Shown piece after piece: positions 5,767 through 5,783 of a stretch of 5,783 nucleotides of DNA (within the stretch, counting starts at the first letter, position 1; every line of letters begins with the position of its first letter). The notes under the pieces are model-generated. The model saw nothing but the letters and a program-made list of their open reading frames with translations, was not told the DNA's origin and did not search any database. The stretch is from positions 1 through 5,783 of the forward strand of contig JAATEZ010000397.1 of the NCBI GenBank assembly GCA_015655485.1, given 5' to 3'. Position numbers and translations under genes: made by a program. The DNA comes from Lactobacillales bacterium. Its GTDB lineage: Bacteria; Bacillota; Bacilli; Lactobacillales; Vagococcaceae.

Positions 5767-5783
5767 ATTTTTAAAATCTTTCC

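Noticed and set aside
1..5783. Insertion sequences, CRISPR array, tRNA or rRNA genes
   Set aside because: No transposase-like frame, no regularly spaced direct repeats and no RNA gene structure were seen on either strand.

Overview
The window holds the start of a capsule or exopolysaccharide (cps/eps) locus from a low-GC Gram-positive bacterium. Every gene reads on the minus strand, so transcription runs from right to left. Organism: the wzd/wze/wzh phosphoregulatory genes, strong AGGAGG-type ribosome binding sites, a TTG start and very AT-rich spacers fit Lactobacillales. An Enterococcaceae or lactobacillus-like host is my inference; the species cannot be read from the sequence.

Layout in the direction of transcription. 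The right edge (5656-5783) is T-rich low-complexity DNA with uninterrupted runs of 23 and 20 T. A minus-strand intrinsic terminator (5630-5655) closes off whatever lies upstream. An extended -10 promoter (5506-5534) then leads into a decayed N-terminal fragment of wzd (5209-5400), followed by an intact tyrosine kinase gene, wze/cpsD copy B (4474-5178), and an intact PHP-type phosphotyrosine phosphatase gene, wzh/cpsB (3674-4438). A terminator-like structure follows (3549-3655). A second promoter similar to the first (3341-3369) leads into a near-complete wzd/cpsC (2495-3256) that is cut by one in-frame TAA. Next is a second kinase gene, wze copy A (1695-2411), whose C-terminal tyrosine tail has been destroyed by a frameshift. 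After a 438-bp non-coding stretch with its own candidate promoter comes a membrane-anchored CapD/EpsC-type nucleotide-sugar dehydratase/epimerase gene, which runs off the left edge.

The main point is a tandem duplication of the promoter-wzd-wze(-wzh) regulatory cassette, followed by reciprocal decay. Copy B kept wze and wzh but lost most of wzd. Copy A kept most of wzd, now with a nonsense codon, and a wze without its tyrosine tail; wzh is absent or survives only as a possible trace. Normally Wzd (membrane activator), Wze (tyrosine autokinase) and Wzh (phosphatase) form one phosphorylation cycle controlling polymer length and export. As written, this window encodes one complete kinase and one phosphatase but no intact activator. 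I see no new class of system; the interest lies in the broken, mosaic state of a known regulatory module.
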